Below, one piece after another: positions 15,548-24,397 of a DNA stretch of 64,000 bases (positions are counted from its first letter, which is position 1; each line of letters begins with the position of its first letter). The notes under the pieces are model-generated. The model made no database searches, was not told where the DNA came from, and worked only from the letters and a program-made list of their open reading frames with translations. Both the position numbers and the translations under genes were made by a program. Location of the stretch: contig CAKORR010000001.1 of assembly GCA_934101595.1 (NCBI GenBank), positions 341,684 through 405,683 on the forward strand, in the 5' to 3' direction. Origin of the DNA: an uncultured Bacilli bacterium. GTDB lineage: Bacteria > Bacillota_I > Bacilli_A > RF39 > UBA660.

Positions 15548-16690
15548 CTAATTATTTTTTTGGCGAGTTCTAGTAATGCCACTTGATTTAATTATATCAT
15601 AATATTCTTTTTCATCAAGCTTAGTTGCATTTATTAGCATTGCCGGTAGTGAATAATTTAAATGGTTTGGTGTTGGAGTAATATCAAGAATACAAAAATC
15701 ATTATAAAAGGAAAGAGTACATAGTTGGCCATTATAATAAAATCGGCAAACATTTCTTTTAGATAGTTCATAATCTTCATAGTGTAAAATTTCAGAGGCT
15801 TTTTCGCCGTCTATTGCTTCATCTTTAACCATAATAACTTGATCTTTAAAAGCTTTCTCTTCGGTTAGTATGTAAGATATATCCCCACTTTTATTCCTTC
15901 CGGATAGTTTTTTTAAATTATTTTTAGTAGAAAGGTAAAAATCATTAACAAGTATAGTTTCATTTTCTTTAATATCGCTTGATCTAAGAAACTCTTGAGC
16001 TTTTTTGGAATCAACAAGAAAATGATAATCAGCAAGTTTAAAAGTACTTAGATATTCTTTTAAGATTGAAATCACAGTATTTTTAATCTCTTCATATTCA
16101 AGACCAGCATCAATTATTTGTAAATTACGATGAGTTATCCATGAATTAGTTACATCGATTGATGTGGCCATTTTTTCAGCATTAGTCTTTTCAGAAAAAT
16201 GAACATGAGCATATGCATCAATAGGCTTATCAAAATTTTTATAATATTCATCGTCTTCATCTTCATCATGGTAGGCATTGTATGCGTATGATTTTTCTTC
16301 TTTGTAATTTCCTTTAATATTAAAAACTAAATCATATTGATCTAATTGTTCAAGAGAATTAACGCCAAAAAGTCTCAACGCAAAGTCAAACATTACTCCC
16401 TTATAAAAGCGTTTAGCATCAATAACCCCACCATTAAATAATAAGACTTCCATTTCTTGATGATCAGCTAGTTTCTTTAAATATTTTTCATTTTGTAAAT
16501 ACAAATTAATAGCATCAATGTCGATTCCACAGCCTTTGTTAGTTAAAAATCCGTTATTATTTAATGTGTCTAATACACTTGGTACAGTCGCAACAAATAC
16601 ATTTCGACTTTGTAAAAAGTCTAAAACATCTTTGTAAAGGCGACTTTGTAAATTTTCGCTTTCACTAGCAATAACAATTTTCTTTACCAT
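15548..16690 (-). CDS. unknown protein, possibly a degenerate AAA_28/NadR-like nucleotide-binding protein
   Basis: 380 residues, no signal peptide. The N-terminal pattern KKIVIASESENLQSRLYKDV, then VPSVLDTLNNNGF, then LLFNGGVIDAKRFYKG and YDLVFNIKGN follows the layout of AAA_28-type kinases (P-loop, VPE, DRG, YDLVF). The P-loop glycines and Lys-Ser/Thr are replaced by ESENLQSR. An acidic stretch (about 145-155) and a beta-rich C-terminus (NVCRFYYNGQLCTLSFYNDF) follow. SD AAAGGAGAGAG. The family link is inference; the catalytic P-loop is absent. Confidence 0.7.
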   Translation of the reverse strand: MVKKIVIASESENLQSRLYKDVLDFLQSRNVFVATVPSVLDTLNNNGFLTNKGCGIDIDAINLYLQNEKYLKKLADHQEMEVLLFNGGVIDAKRFYKGVMFDFALRLFGVNSLEQLDQYDLVFNIKGNYKEEKSYAYNAYHDEDEDDEYYKNFDKPIDAYAHVHFSEKTNAEKMATSIDVTNSWITHRNLQIIDAGLEYEEIKNTVISILKEYLSTFKLADYHFLVDSKKAQEFLRSSDIKENETILVNDFYLSTKNNLKKLSGRNKSGDISYILTEEKAFKDQVIMVKDEAIDGEKASEILHYEDYELSKRNVCRFYYNGQLCTLSFYNDFCILDITPTPNHLNYSLPAMLINATKLDEKEYYDIIKSSGITRTRQKNN

Positions 16691-16796
16691 ACTCTCTCCT
16701 TTTTGAAAGCGTTCTTGCTTTCATATGCTTATTAAAACTCTCCACTTAATAATTGGCAAATACTATTTTTTTATAACTACTATTACTTTTATTTAT

Positions 16797-16824
16797 GGAA
16801 AAAGAATCCCTAAAGATTCTTTTA
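16797..16824 (-). terminator. intrinsic terminator after the phosphoesterase gene
   Basis: AAAGAATC with GATTCTTT (16801-16822), overlapping the CDS stop, with T-rich sequence beyond on the minus strand. Confidence 0.65.
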
Positions 16825-18570
16825 GCCACGCAATTTTTTTAGTGATCGCGTATAAACATTTTCAGTAGCTTTAGACAAAGATGTATTTCTTACGACTAAA
16901 GGTATTATAGAAACATATTTTATTGTTCCGTCACTTTCCATGTATACTTTAACGTGGGTTGCTCCCCAACAACATCTATCGTGAGTTAAAGAACTTGTAA
17001 AATAAATTCCTTTTTCAGGATCATATAAACTTCTATGAAGGTGCCCTAATATGTCAATAAACGTTTTACTTTTGTTATTAAATTTCTTTAAACATTTACC
17101 ATTTATGATTTTTCTAGCACTTTCGGTAGGATCTTCTATTTCCATATCCTCACGTGCTAACATAAGATGATGAATACCAATAAGTTCTTTGTTCGCACTT
17201 TCGCCTAAGCTAAGATATGCACTGTCATAACCAGCAAACACCATGTCTGGGCGATTATCACAAACATATTTTAAATGATCAACGCCTGTATGCAATTTGC
17301 TCTTATCATGATTTCCACCTAACACAATATGTTTAACTTTGTCACACAAAGGAAAATCTGTAATCATTTTGTCACTTAATCTATAACTATTTATAATATC
17401 TTCTTTTGTTAATACTTTTTGACTTTCATGAAACAAGTCACCTAAATTTAATATATATTTTATATCCTCTCGAGCACAATAATCATAAGAAGCATTAATT
17501 AACATTTTCACATTATCATCGATAATATCAGAATGTAAATCTGATATTACTAAAAAATCTATTACTTCTTTATCATCTGTTGGAACGTTTACTATTTGTT
17601 CACTTTTAAAAATAGGTGCTTCAACTCTATATTGTGGATCAAGGTCAATAATATTACCAGCTTGTCTAATGTTATATAAAGAACCTATACGATTTAAAGA
17701 ATCAAGTATTTCTTTTTTAGATAAATTCATACCATATTGATACTTTAATACAAACTCAAGCCTAGAGAGAGTTTTACCATCAGAAGCTATTTCCTCTAAA
17801 ATAATATCATCAATACTTTTAAATTTAAGCGTCTCTTCGTCAATCTTATACGGTAAAGAATCATGTTCACTTTTTAAAGTTTCAATATTATCTAAAAGCT
17901 CTTTTCTCTCAGCAGCTTTTTCTTCTAATAATGACTCTAAGTTTGCTTTTTCAGATGTAACTTTTCTAAATTCACCACTTAAGTGTTCATTATTCTTTTC
18001 TAATTTTAAAGAATTCGTTCTTTCTTTTTCTAATTTCTTTAAAGATTTATCTAAACTTGTTTGTAATTTAAAAGCCTCATCTTTTAAAGCCTTATTTGCA
18101 GTTCTTAGTCCTATTAGTTCTTCTTTTAAAGAGTCATTTTTCACTTTTATATCCGTCTCTAGTTCAGCGGATGATTTGCTCTCTAATTGAAGAATTTTTG
18201 TTAAGGCCATCCAATATTCACGAACGCTTTCATTTTCTTTAGTAGCGTGTTCATAAATATACTTATCATAAACATTTTTAAGATGTTGAATTTTACTAGT
18301 CATTTCTTCAGTTAATGAATTATAACAGTTAGCAATGCCTCCAACAAGTGCTAAAAAATACTTTAATGAATCATTTTCAGTTAATGTACTTTCGCTTTCA
18401 TAATAAGATATTAGGCTATTAACTAGATAATCAATAATATCTTCTTCCGAATATTTTCTTTTTGGACTGCTAATTATTGCTCGTAAATCCGTAAATAAAA
18501 CTCTGTTTATTTCTTTACATTTAAAATACTGCCTGATTTTCATCATTGCTAAAGTATCTAACTTTTTCAC
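16822..18570 (-). CDS. coiled-coil calcineurin-type metallophosphoesterase
   Basis: About 582 residues. I choose GTG at 18570, eight bases after AAGGGGG; an upstream in-frame ATG has no ribosome site. Layout: helical N-terminus (1-130); long Lys/Glu/Leu coiled coil (about 140-250); a small winged-helix-like segment (TLSRLEFVLKYQYGMNLSKK); then the phosphoesterase domain with VISDLHSD, NLGDLFH, LGGNHDK, GIHH and GHLHRS, all five metal-ligand motifs. The substrate could be a nucleic acid or a phosphoprotein. The coiled coil suggests self-assembly. Single-gene unit. Confidence 0.85.
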   Translation of the reverse strand: MKKLDTLAMMKIRQYFKCKEINRVLFTDLRAIISSPKRKYSEEDIIDYLVNSLISYYESESTLTENDSLKYFLALVGGIANCYNSLTEEMTSKIQHLKNVYDKYIYEHATKENESVREYWMALTKILQLESKSSAELETDIKVKNDSLKEELIGLRTANKALKDEAFKLQTSLDKSLKKLEKERTNSLKLEKNNEHLSGEFRKVTSEKANLESLLEEKAAERKELLDNIETLKSEHDSLPYKIDEETLKFKSIDDIILEEIASDGKTLSRLEFVLKYQYGMNLSKKEILDSLNRIGSLYNIRQAGNIIDLDPQYRVEAPIFKSEQIVNVPTDDKEVIDFLVISDLHSDIIDDNVKMLINASYDYCAREDIKYILNLGDLFHESQKVLTKEDIINSYRLSDKMITDFPLCDKVKHIVLGGNHDKSKLHTGVDHLKYVCDNRPDMVFAGYDSAYLSLGESANKELIGIHHLMLAREDMEIEDPTESARKIINGKCLKKFNNKSKTFIDILGHLHRSLYDPEKGIYFTSSLTHDRCCWGATHVKVYMESDGTIKYVSIIPLVVRNTSLSKATENVYTRSLKKLRG

Positions 18571-18612
18571 AACATTTTCCCCCTTAATTACTGAAAATTC
18601 TACCACAATTGT

Positions 18613-18640
18613 AAAAAGATGTCAAATTTGACATCTTTTT
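18613..18640 (-). terminator. palindromic intrinsic terminator after the SDR gene
   Basis: AAAAAGATGTCAAA and its complement form a 14-bp perfect palindrome, flanked by A/T runs usable on both strands. Confidence 0.75.
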
Positions 18641-18646
18641 ATAATT

Positions 18647-19450
18647 CTAGTTACTGAAAAAGTCACGCTTATTAAATGGTGAAGTCATAAATCTAAGTGC
18701 CGCTCTTCGGTTAGTTAGCCAAGCAAATTTAACATTGTTTTTAGTATTGTTAATGATTTTATCAACCATAAAATTAGCAATAGTTTCGGGATAATCACCT
18801 AAGATGTTATATATTTTTTTGGTTTTCTCATCAAGCTCGATCTTTTCACCATCACCTAGTGAAGTGTTAATAAAGTTAGTTATCATAATTCCAGGAGTAA
18901 TTTTACCTATTAAAACACCAGTATTTAACTTGCTAGCTTCATATGCTAGAGACTCTGTAAAATAAGTGACTGCTCGTTTAGATGTACCATATATAGATAA
19001 ACCTAAAATAGTTGCATCATTACTACCATGTCCCTCAACATTATATATTTGCCCGCCATGTTGCTTTATCATTATGGGCATAATCAATTTTGAGCATAAA
19101 ATAGTACCTTTTAAATCTATATCAATAAGTCTATCAATCACCTTAGTATCCACTTCCCAAATAGGGCAAGACGTTTGGTTTACGCCCGCATTGTTAATCC
19201 AGATATCAATAGTTTTAACTTCATTTAATGTGCCATTTATCAAATTATTTATGTCTTTTTCGTCAGTTATATCAGTTTTAAAAGATAGTATTTTACCCTT
19301 TGAATCTATTTTTTCTAGTTTTTCTTTAGCAATTTTTAAAGCATCACTATTTATATCACAAAGTACTACATTAAAATTTTTCTTTCTAAATAATTCGGTC
19401 ATAGCGTAACCAAATCCTCTAGCATTTCCCGTAATTACAACTGTTTTCAT
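18647..19450 (-). CDS. short-chain dehydrogenase/reductase
   Basis: 267 residues. Rossmann motif VVITGNARGFGYAM, NNAGVNQ, and the active-site YGTSKRA (Tyr-x3-Lys). The strand before it reads IYNVEGHGSND, so the catalytic Ser lies in an EGxGS segment like that of chlorophyllide-b-reductase-like SDRs. NAD(P)-dependent; substrate unknown. SD AAAGGAG. It follows two decayed flavodoxin-family genes on the same strand, so it may once have been part of a redox operon. Confidence 0.9.
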   Translation of the reverse strand: MKTVVITGNARGFGYAMTELFRKKNFNVVLCDINSDALKIAKEKLEKIDSKGKILSFKTDITDEKDINNLINGTLNEVKTIDIWINNAGVNQTSCPIWEVDTKVIDRLIDIDLKGTILCSKLIMPIMIKQHGGQIYNVEGHGSNDATILGLSIYGTSKRAVTYFTESLAYEASKLNTGVLIGKITPGIMITNFINTSLGDGEKIELDEKTKKIYNILGDYPETIANFMVDKIINNTKNNVKFAWLTNRRAALRFMTSPFNKRDFFSN

Positions 19451-19512
19451 AAAAAAGCTCCTTTTATATTTATATAAATATTCTAACCTTTTTATAGAAA
19501 TTTTACAACTAA

Positions 19513-19617
19513 TTAACTAGACTTATTATAGCAATTATTTTTTATCATCTTCTTTTTCCAATTATAATTAGAGTTACTATTATCTTACTTTGGACTACCA
19601 TTTATAAATAATTTCAT
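19513..19617 (-). pseudogene. remnant of an NADPH-dependent FMN reductase/flavodoxin-like gene
   Basis: Begins MKLFINGSPK, the classical start of this FMN-reductase family, then an in-frame TAA where Lys or Arg is expected, then DNSNSNYNWKKK and loss of similarity. Its ATG overlaps the TGA of the upstream pseudogene (ATGA), as in an intact operon. No longer functional. Confidence 0.7.
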
Positions 19618-20090
19618 AAACTAATCTCCCTATATGAGTTTAAAAAGCTTATTATTGGATCAGTAGTATTAAGATTTTTCATATTAGCTTTTGCAAGCAT
19701 TTCAGCAACATTTTTATCATCAGATGTTATGTTATCCCCATAAAAATAAATTTTAAAATTTAGCTTTTTAGATAATCTCAACAAATGATGAATTTCTTTA
19801 TTCCTAATAGTTAAAAATGGTTCAACATATGAAATACTTCTTTCTATAATTCGTTTTACTTTGCTACTATATGAGCCATCAACACATTTACTAATTATAA
19901 TTAGTTCGTCACTACCAAGTATTAATTTACTGATATTAGTGATTTTATCATTATGAACGCAACAAAATGGCGTTTTAACCCAACAATTAAAACAACCTAT
20001 ACAACTTTAATTTACATCACTTACTAATAAATCTTCACTGTTTAAATTTAAAAAAGAGTTATCCTCTAAATCATGTATTATTGTTCTCAT
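19614..20090 (-). pseudogene. flavodoxin-family gene interrupted by an in-frame TAA
   Basis: From ATG 20090 the frame runs 158 codons with one stop, TAA at 20007-20009 (codon 28). It is immediately followed by SCIGCFNCWVKTPFCCVHND, the Cys-rich signature of flavodoxin-family iron-sulfur-associated reductases. The rest is intact (KLILGSDELIIISKCVDGSY, then NSYREISL). A single substitution could therefore have killed it recently. The two pseudogenes explain the stretch between 19451 and 20165, which otherwise lacks genes. Confidence 0.75.
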
Positions 20091-20164
20091 ATTTTAAAAA
20101 TAACACATTAATTTATTATTAATAGCTTTTATATATGCCAATTTATTTAAAAATGTTTAAGTAA

Positions 20165-20195
20165 CATAAAAGCAGCCTTTTAAAAAGCTGCTTTA
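20165..20195 (-). terminator. intrinsic terminator after tRNA-Leu
   Basis: AAAGCAGC with GCTGCTTT (20169-20194) and T-rich sequence on the minus strand. A second small hairpin, ACTCGT/ACGAGT, lies just upstream in transcription at about 20198-20213. Confidence 0.7.
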
Positions 20196-20225
20196 TTACT
20201 CGTAAGCACGAGTTTAATATCAATC

Positions 20226-20312
20226 TGGTGCCTGTGGCCGGACTTGAACCGGCACGATATTGCTATCACTGGATTTTGAGTCCAGCGCGTCTACCAATTT
20301 CACCACACAGGC
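20226..20312 (-). tRNA. tRNA-Leu (anticodon CAA)
   Basis: 87 nt including CCA. Acceptor GCCTGTG/CACAGGC; anticodon stem CTGGA/TCCAG around CTCAAAA, so anticodon CAA; long variable arm (TGATAGCAATATC); T arm CCGGTTCAAGTCCGG. Confidence 0.95.
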
Positions 20313-20357
20313 ATAAGTAAATTATAGCAAATGTTATATAAAATATCTACTATAAAT

Positions 20358-20909
20358 TTAGTCTTTATAAATTGAAGTATATAAATCTTTACTTCCATTA
20401 TCGACTTCACTTTCAATTTTGGGCAAATCATTAATTGAAGGTAAGCCAAAATAATCAAGAAAATCAGATGTAGTCTTGTAAAGATTTGGTCGCCCAGGCA
20501 TAGTAGACTTACCTGATTCTTTAACTAATCCCTTTGCTACTAATCGTCTTATAATATGGGCAGAAGATACTCCTCTTAATTCATCAACCTCTATACGCGT
20601 TATCGGCTGGTTATAAGCAATGATTGCCAAAGTTTCAAGAGATGAAGGACTAAGGGTATTATTAGTTGGATTAGAGATAAGCTTTTCATAATATTTTTTA
20701 TGTTCCTTTTTTGTAGTAAGTTTAAAAGAATCTCCTAAATAACTGATTCTTATGCCTCTATCTTCACTTTCATAACTTGCTTTTAATTTTAATAATAGCT
20801 CTTTAGCATCATCCATGCTTATTTCTAGGATTTTACAAACGTCATCAAGAGTTATTCCTTCATCGCCGACAACAAATAATATACCTTCTAAAACACCTAA
20901 TAAATTCAT
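20358..20909 (-). CDS. scpB: segregation and condensation protein B
   Basis: About 183 residues from ATG 20909, seven bases after GGAAG; the ATG two codons earlier lies on top of that site. MNLLGVLEGILFVVGDEGIT starts the first winged helix. SSLETLAIIAYNQPITRIEVDELRGV is the hallmark of the second. It forms the SMC-ScpA-ScpB condensin complex. It follows scpA almost immediately. Confidence 0.96.
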   Translation of the reverse strand: MNLLGVLEGILFVVGDEGITLDDVCKILEISMDDAKELLLKLKASYESEDRGIRISYLGDSFKLTTKKEHKKYYEKLISNPTNNTLSPSSLETLAIIAYNQPITRIEVDELRGVSSAHIIRRLVAKGLVKESGKSTMPGRPNLYKTTSDFLDYFGLPSINDLPKIESEVDNGSKDLYTSIYKD

Positions 20910-20911
20910 AA

Positions 20912-21634
20912 TCATCTTCCTTCAATCATTATATCTTGAAAGTTATCACTTTGAGTTAAACTTATTTCATTGTTCTTAGCCATCTCCAAAATAGATAAAA
21001 AAGTTACAATGACATAATCTTTTTTAAAACTATCAAATAATTCAACAAAATTCAGTTTTTTCTTTTCTTTAATAATATTTCTAATACTTACTATTCTTTC
21101 ATGTACACTAAGTTCTTTTTTGGTAACTCTAGTATTAATGGGTTTAATGTATTTTTCACGATCTTTAAATCTTAAAAAAGCATTTATCAGATCTTCAATA
21201 GAAATATCTGTGGATAATTTTGTATCCTCTTCGCGATATTCACTTAAATTTTCGGGCAATTTTGTATAATAATCTTTTCGATTTTCTTCCAACTTTGAAA
21301 GCGATTCACCAATTTTTTTGTATTGCTCATACATTTTTAATTTCTTTTTTAAATCCTCTTCGCTTTCAATAAAGGTTTCTTCTTCTTTATTTTCGCTTTC
21401 AAGTTCCTTATTAATTAGCTTCTTACTTTTAATATGTATTAAATCTGCGGCCATGACTAAATACTCACTAGCAATATCAATATTTAAATCTTTTAGGGAA
21501 TTAATGTATTCTAAATATCTTTCAATTATTAAACTAATGTTAACTTCATAGATATCCATTTTTGTCTCTTTCACTAAATGTAAAAGAAGGTCCAGAGGTC
21601 CTTCAAAATTAGATAGCGTAATAGTGTAGTTCAA
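20912..21634 (-). CDS. scpA: segregation and condensation protein A (kleisin)
   Basis: About 240 residues. The start is a TTG at 21634 behind AGGGGGG; this gives the canonical opening NYTITLSNFEGPLDLLLHLV. The middle is a charged linker and the C-terminus a winged helix (FVELFDSFKKDYVIVTFLSILEMAK). ScpA bridges SMC heads. It is co-transcribed with scpB and sits at the end of the spo block. Confidence 0.95.
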   Translation of the reverse strand: MNYTITLSNFEGPLDLLLHLVKETKMDIYEVNISLIIERYLEYINSLKDLNIDIASEYLVMAADLIHIKSKKLINKELESENKEEETFIESEEDLKKKLKMYEQYKKIGESLSKLEENRKDYYTKLPENLSEYREEDTKLSTDISIEDLINAFLRFKDREKYIKPINTRVTKKELSVHERIVSIRNIIKEKKKLNFVELFDSFKKDYVIVTFLSILEMAKNNEISLTQSDNFQDIMIEGR

Positions 21635-21644
21635 ATTATCCCCC

Positions 21645-22532
21645 CTAACTACATACAAAATTATTGTTTTTCATTTGGAAATTAACCATTTTAGGTGATG
21701 TTCCCTTTTCAAAAATGAAAGGATCATCTATTTTTGTATGATCAATAGTATTCAAATCAATCTCAATTGTAAAATCAAAACCATTGTAATTTTTTAAACT
21801 AGTTGAAGCACCGTCAATTTCATCATAGCGACTCTTTTTGGCATTAATTTTTTCAACAGTCTCATTGGATGGCCCAAATTCGTAATAATTATAAGTTACC
21901 TTTACAAGTGCATTGTCTTTAAAATTATAAATGTATTTATCATTATCTAGTGTACAAGTTAAAGTATCGTTAGTTAGATTTACATCAGGTAAATAATCTT
22001 CATTCAAGACATCGATAAATATTGTATCTACATTAGTTAAATTAGTATCAAAGCTTAAAGTTTCTTCTTTATTTTCCATAAGTAAAATATTTTCTAATGA
22101 AAAAGCCCTTAAATCGCCACTATTATTTTTGATATATAGATAATATTTATTTTCGCCAATATCAATCACTTTGTCGGAATTATTAATCACTTTAAAAGTA
22201 ATTTTAGAATTTTCTAAAGAAAAACCTGTTACGTCTATTTCATTAATAGTTATTATAGTGTCATTTTTAAATGGAAATTCTTTTTTCAAATCATTTTTAT
22301 CATATGTTATCTCTTCTGGTTCGGAAGGCACATTATCTGTATAATCATTGCCTCTTTTCTTCTCAATGTATTTGTTAATATCAGGAATATAATACAAGAA
22401 AAGAAATAAAACTGCAAAAATAAATAGTAAAAAAAGAGGATTAGATTTTTTTTCTGCTAAATATCCTATTGTAGTTGGTTTTAATTCGTCCGGTGCGATA
22501 ACAACATTTTTTAACTTCTTACGCTTTGCCAT
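21645..22532 (-). CDS. single-pass membrane protein of unknown function
   Basis: About 295 residues from ATG 22532 (AAGGG ten bases upstream). A basic N-terminus, one membrane helix (PLFLLFIFAVLFLFLYYI, about residues 37-54), then an extracytoplasmic part that looks beta-sandwich-like (ITINEIDVTGFSLENSKITF; DTIFIDVLNEDYLPD). No family recognised. It lies between spoVAE and scpA; given the neighbours, a sporulation or envelope role is possible but unproven. Confidence 0.75.
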   Translation of the reverse strand: MAKRKKLKNVVIAPDELKPTTIGYLAEKKSNPLFLLFIFAVLFLFLYYIPDINKYIEKKRGNDYTDNVPSEPEEITYDKNDLKKEFPFKNDTIITINEIDVTGFSLENSKITFKVINNSDKVIDIGENKYYLYIKNNSGDLRAFSLENILLMENKEETLSFDTNLTNVDTIFIDVLNEDYLPDVNLTNDTLTCTLDNDKYIYNFKDNALVKVTYNYYEFGPSNETVEKINAKKSRYDEIDGASTSLKNYNGFDFTIEIDLNTIDHTKIDDPFIFEKGTSPKMVNFQMKNNNFVCS

Positions 22533-22606
22533 TTGTACCCTTCCCATTCTTTAATATTATAACAAATAATAATAAAAATAAAAAGAACTAATTTTATATA
22601 GTTCCT

Positions 22607-22957
22607 TTAATCTTTGGGCTTAAATATTAATGCTAAAAATGCTGAGAATACTACAGCTGATACTATGGCTGGGGATGATTTACACAAAAGCGTTTGAAAA
22701 AGTCCTAATAATCCATTTTCATTTAATCCTTGTAATCCCGATTGATATAGCATGTGGCCAAAATTAGATATAAGAACTGTGGCACCAGCTCCAAACATGG
22801 CTATAAATTTTTCATATATGCCGAAAAATGATAGCACTGCTCCCAATACTGTAAAAAGGCTAGTTAAATGTCCTGGCGTGAATTTTGTGTTATCTAAAAT
22901 CAATTGCCCTAAGCCACTAACTGATCCAGCAAACAAAAATGCTAATAAAAAGTTCAT
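22607..22957 (-). CDS. spoVAE: stage V sporulation protein AE
   Basis: 116 residues with four hydrophobic stretches. Family features: FAGSVSGLGQLILDNTKFTP, LFTVLGAVLSFFGIYEKF, GAGATVLISNFGH. Together with SpoVAC it forms the inner-forespore-membrane channel for Ca-dipicolinic acid. GGAGGTG precedes the ATG, which shares one base with spoVAD's stop. Confidence 0.95.
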   Translation of the reverse strand: MNFLLAFLFAGSVSGLGQLILDNTKFTPGHLTSLFTVLGAVLSFFGIYEKFIAMFGAGATVLISNFGHMLYQSGLQGLNENGLLGLFQTLLCKSSPAIVSAVVFSAFLALIFKPKD

Positions 22958-23931
22958 TAAAGCACCTCCAATGATACAGCATGGCTAATTGCTGGGATAG
23001 ATTCTTTTTGATTTACCAAACTTGGTGAATGTAACGCACCTGTACCTAGAATAAGTATTTTCTTATACCTTGTGTTTTTTAAAACTTTATTAAAAAGTAC
23101 CAATGGTAAAGTTACTGGTCCACTTGCTCCGGCGTTTGTTTCCTGAGAATTAGCATATATTTCCTCACCAGCATCCAAATGCATTTTTAATTTAATATTA
23201 TATTTTATTAATGAATACTCTCTAAATATTTCTGCTCCTATTTCACCCAAATCCCCTGTTAAAATTAAATCATAATAATCTTCTTTTCTTTTCATGTCTT
23301 CTAAGTGATCATTTAATACTTTAGCAGCCGCCGGGGCCATAATTGCTCCCATATGATTAACATCTTTTATATCCATATCAACAATACTTCCTATGGTTGC
23401 ACTTTCTATTTTTATTTTTGATTTATCTTTAGTTAAGATTGCCCCAACAGAGCCTGTCGCTGTAAATGTCGAAGCTGCTTTTTTGGGAGCTCCATATTCA
23501 ATGGGATATCTAAATTGTTTTTCAGCGGTAAGATTATGTGAGCTTGTAATAGATATGATATTTTTAAAATCACTTTGCTCTAACAAAGTTGCAGATAAGA
23601 GTAGGGATTCGGGAAATGTTGCACATGCATTATATATACCTATAAAAGGAATTTTAAAATTTCTTATAGCATAATTACTAGCGGCAATTTGATTAGTTAA
23701 ATCGCCCCCTACAATACAGCTAATATCTTGCTCTTTCAGTCTATTTCTGTATAACAAATTATCTATAACTACTCTCTGCATTTTTACTTCAGCCTTTTCA
23801 AAAGTAGACTCATTAAAATAATAATCATCAAGGGTCATATCAAATTTTCTGATTTGCCCTCTTTTTTCCATGGGTCCAGCAATCGAAAAATAATCTTTAA
23901 TATATATATTATTAAATACTAAACTAGACAT
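22957..23931 (-). CDS. spoVAD: stage V sporulation protein AD
   Basis: 324 residues with a thiolase-like fold and dipicolinic-acid binding role. Motifs: ISCIVGGDLTNQIAASNYA, PFIGIYNACATFPESL, TATGSVGAILTKD, DLGEIGAEIF and GASGPVTLPL. GAGGATG precedes the ATG. It overlaps spoVAC by 13 bp. Only AC, AD and AE are here, the minimal set seen in clostridia; AA, AB and AF are absent from the block. Confidence 0.97.
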   Translation of the reverse strand: MSSLVFNNIYIKDYFSIAGPMEKRGQIRKFDMTLDDYYFNESTFEKAEVKMQRVVIDNLLYRNRLKEQDISCIVGGDLTNQIAASNYAIRNFKIPFIGIYNACATFPESLLLSATLLEQSDFKNIISITSSHNLTAEKQFRYPIEYGAPKKAASTFTATGSVGAILTKDKSKIKIESATIGSIVDMDIKDVNHMGAIMAPAAAKVLNDHLEDMKRKEDYYDLILTGDLGEIGAEIFREYSLIKYNIKLKMHLDAGEEIYANSQETNAGASGPVTLPLVLFNKVLKNTRYKKILILGTGALHSPSLVNQKESIPAISHAVSLEVL

Positions 23932-24359
23932 AAAATCATCCTCACTAACAATAGCACTACAGAGCTTAAAATTCCATATAGAATAACACTACCAGCTAAT
24001 TTAAAGAAATTAGCCCCAAGGCCAGTTATTAAACCATCCTTCTTATAATCAAGCGCACTACTGGTAATAGAGTGAGCAAATCCTGTGGTCGGAACAATTA
24101 ATCCAGCTTTTGCATAACTAACCCAATTGTCAAAAAAGCCTAAAGATGTAAACAATGATCCTAACAAAATAATTATTATGCCACACCATATAAAGCTCTC
24201 CGTTTCACTTATTCCAAATGCAGTTGTTAAAACGTTTATTAAAACCTCACCAAACAAACCAATTAAGCCACCTATTAAAAAAGCTATAAAAAAATTTTTT
24301 AATTTATTCTCTTTGGGTGTTAGCTTATTAACTAACTTTTTATATTCATCTATATTCAT
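23919..24359 (-). CDS. spoVAC: stage V sporulation protein AC
   Basis: 146 residues, membrane protein with about four helices. Starts YKKLVNKLTPKENKLKN and contains AFLIGGLIGLFGEVL and VPTTGFAHSITSSALDYKKD, the family hallmarks. Part of the Ca-DPA channel used in spore maturation and germination. GGAGGAATT precedes the ATG. It lies 38 bp after sigF. Confidence 0.97.
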   Translation of the reverse strand: MNIDEYKKLVNKLTPKENKLKNFFIAFLIGGLIGLFGEVLINVLTTAFGISETESFIWCGIIIILLGSLFTSLGFFDNWVSYAKAGLIVPTTGFAHSITSSALDYKKDGLITGLGANFFKLAGSVILYGILSSVVLLLVRMILCLV

Positions 24360-24397
24360 AATTCCTCCAATTATATTATTGACAAAAAAAATACGAA

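Noticed and set aside
15548..16690. Annotating the 380-residue protein as a functional ATPase/kinase
   Set aside because: The Walker A Lys and glycines are absent.
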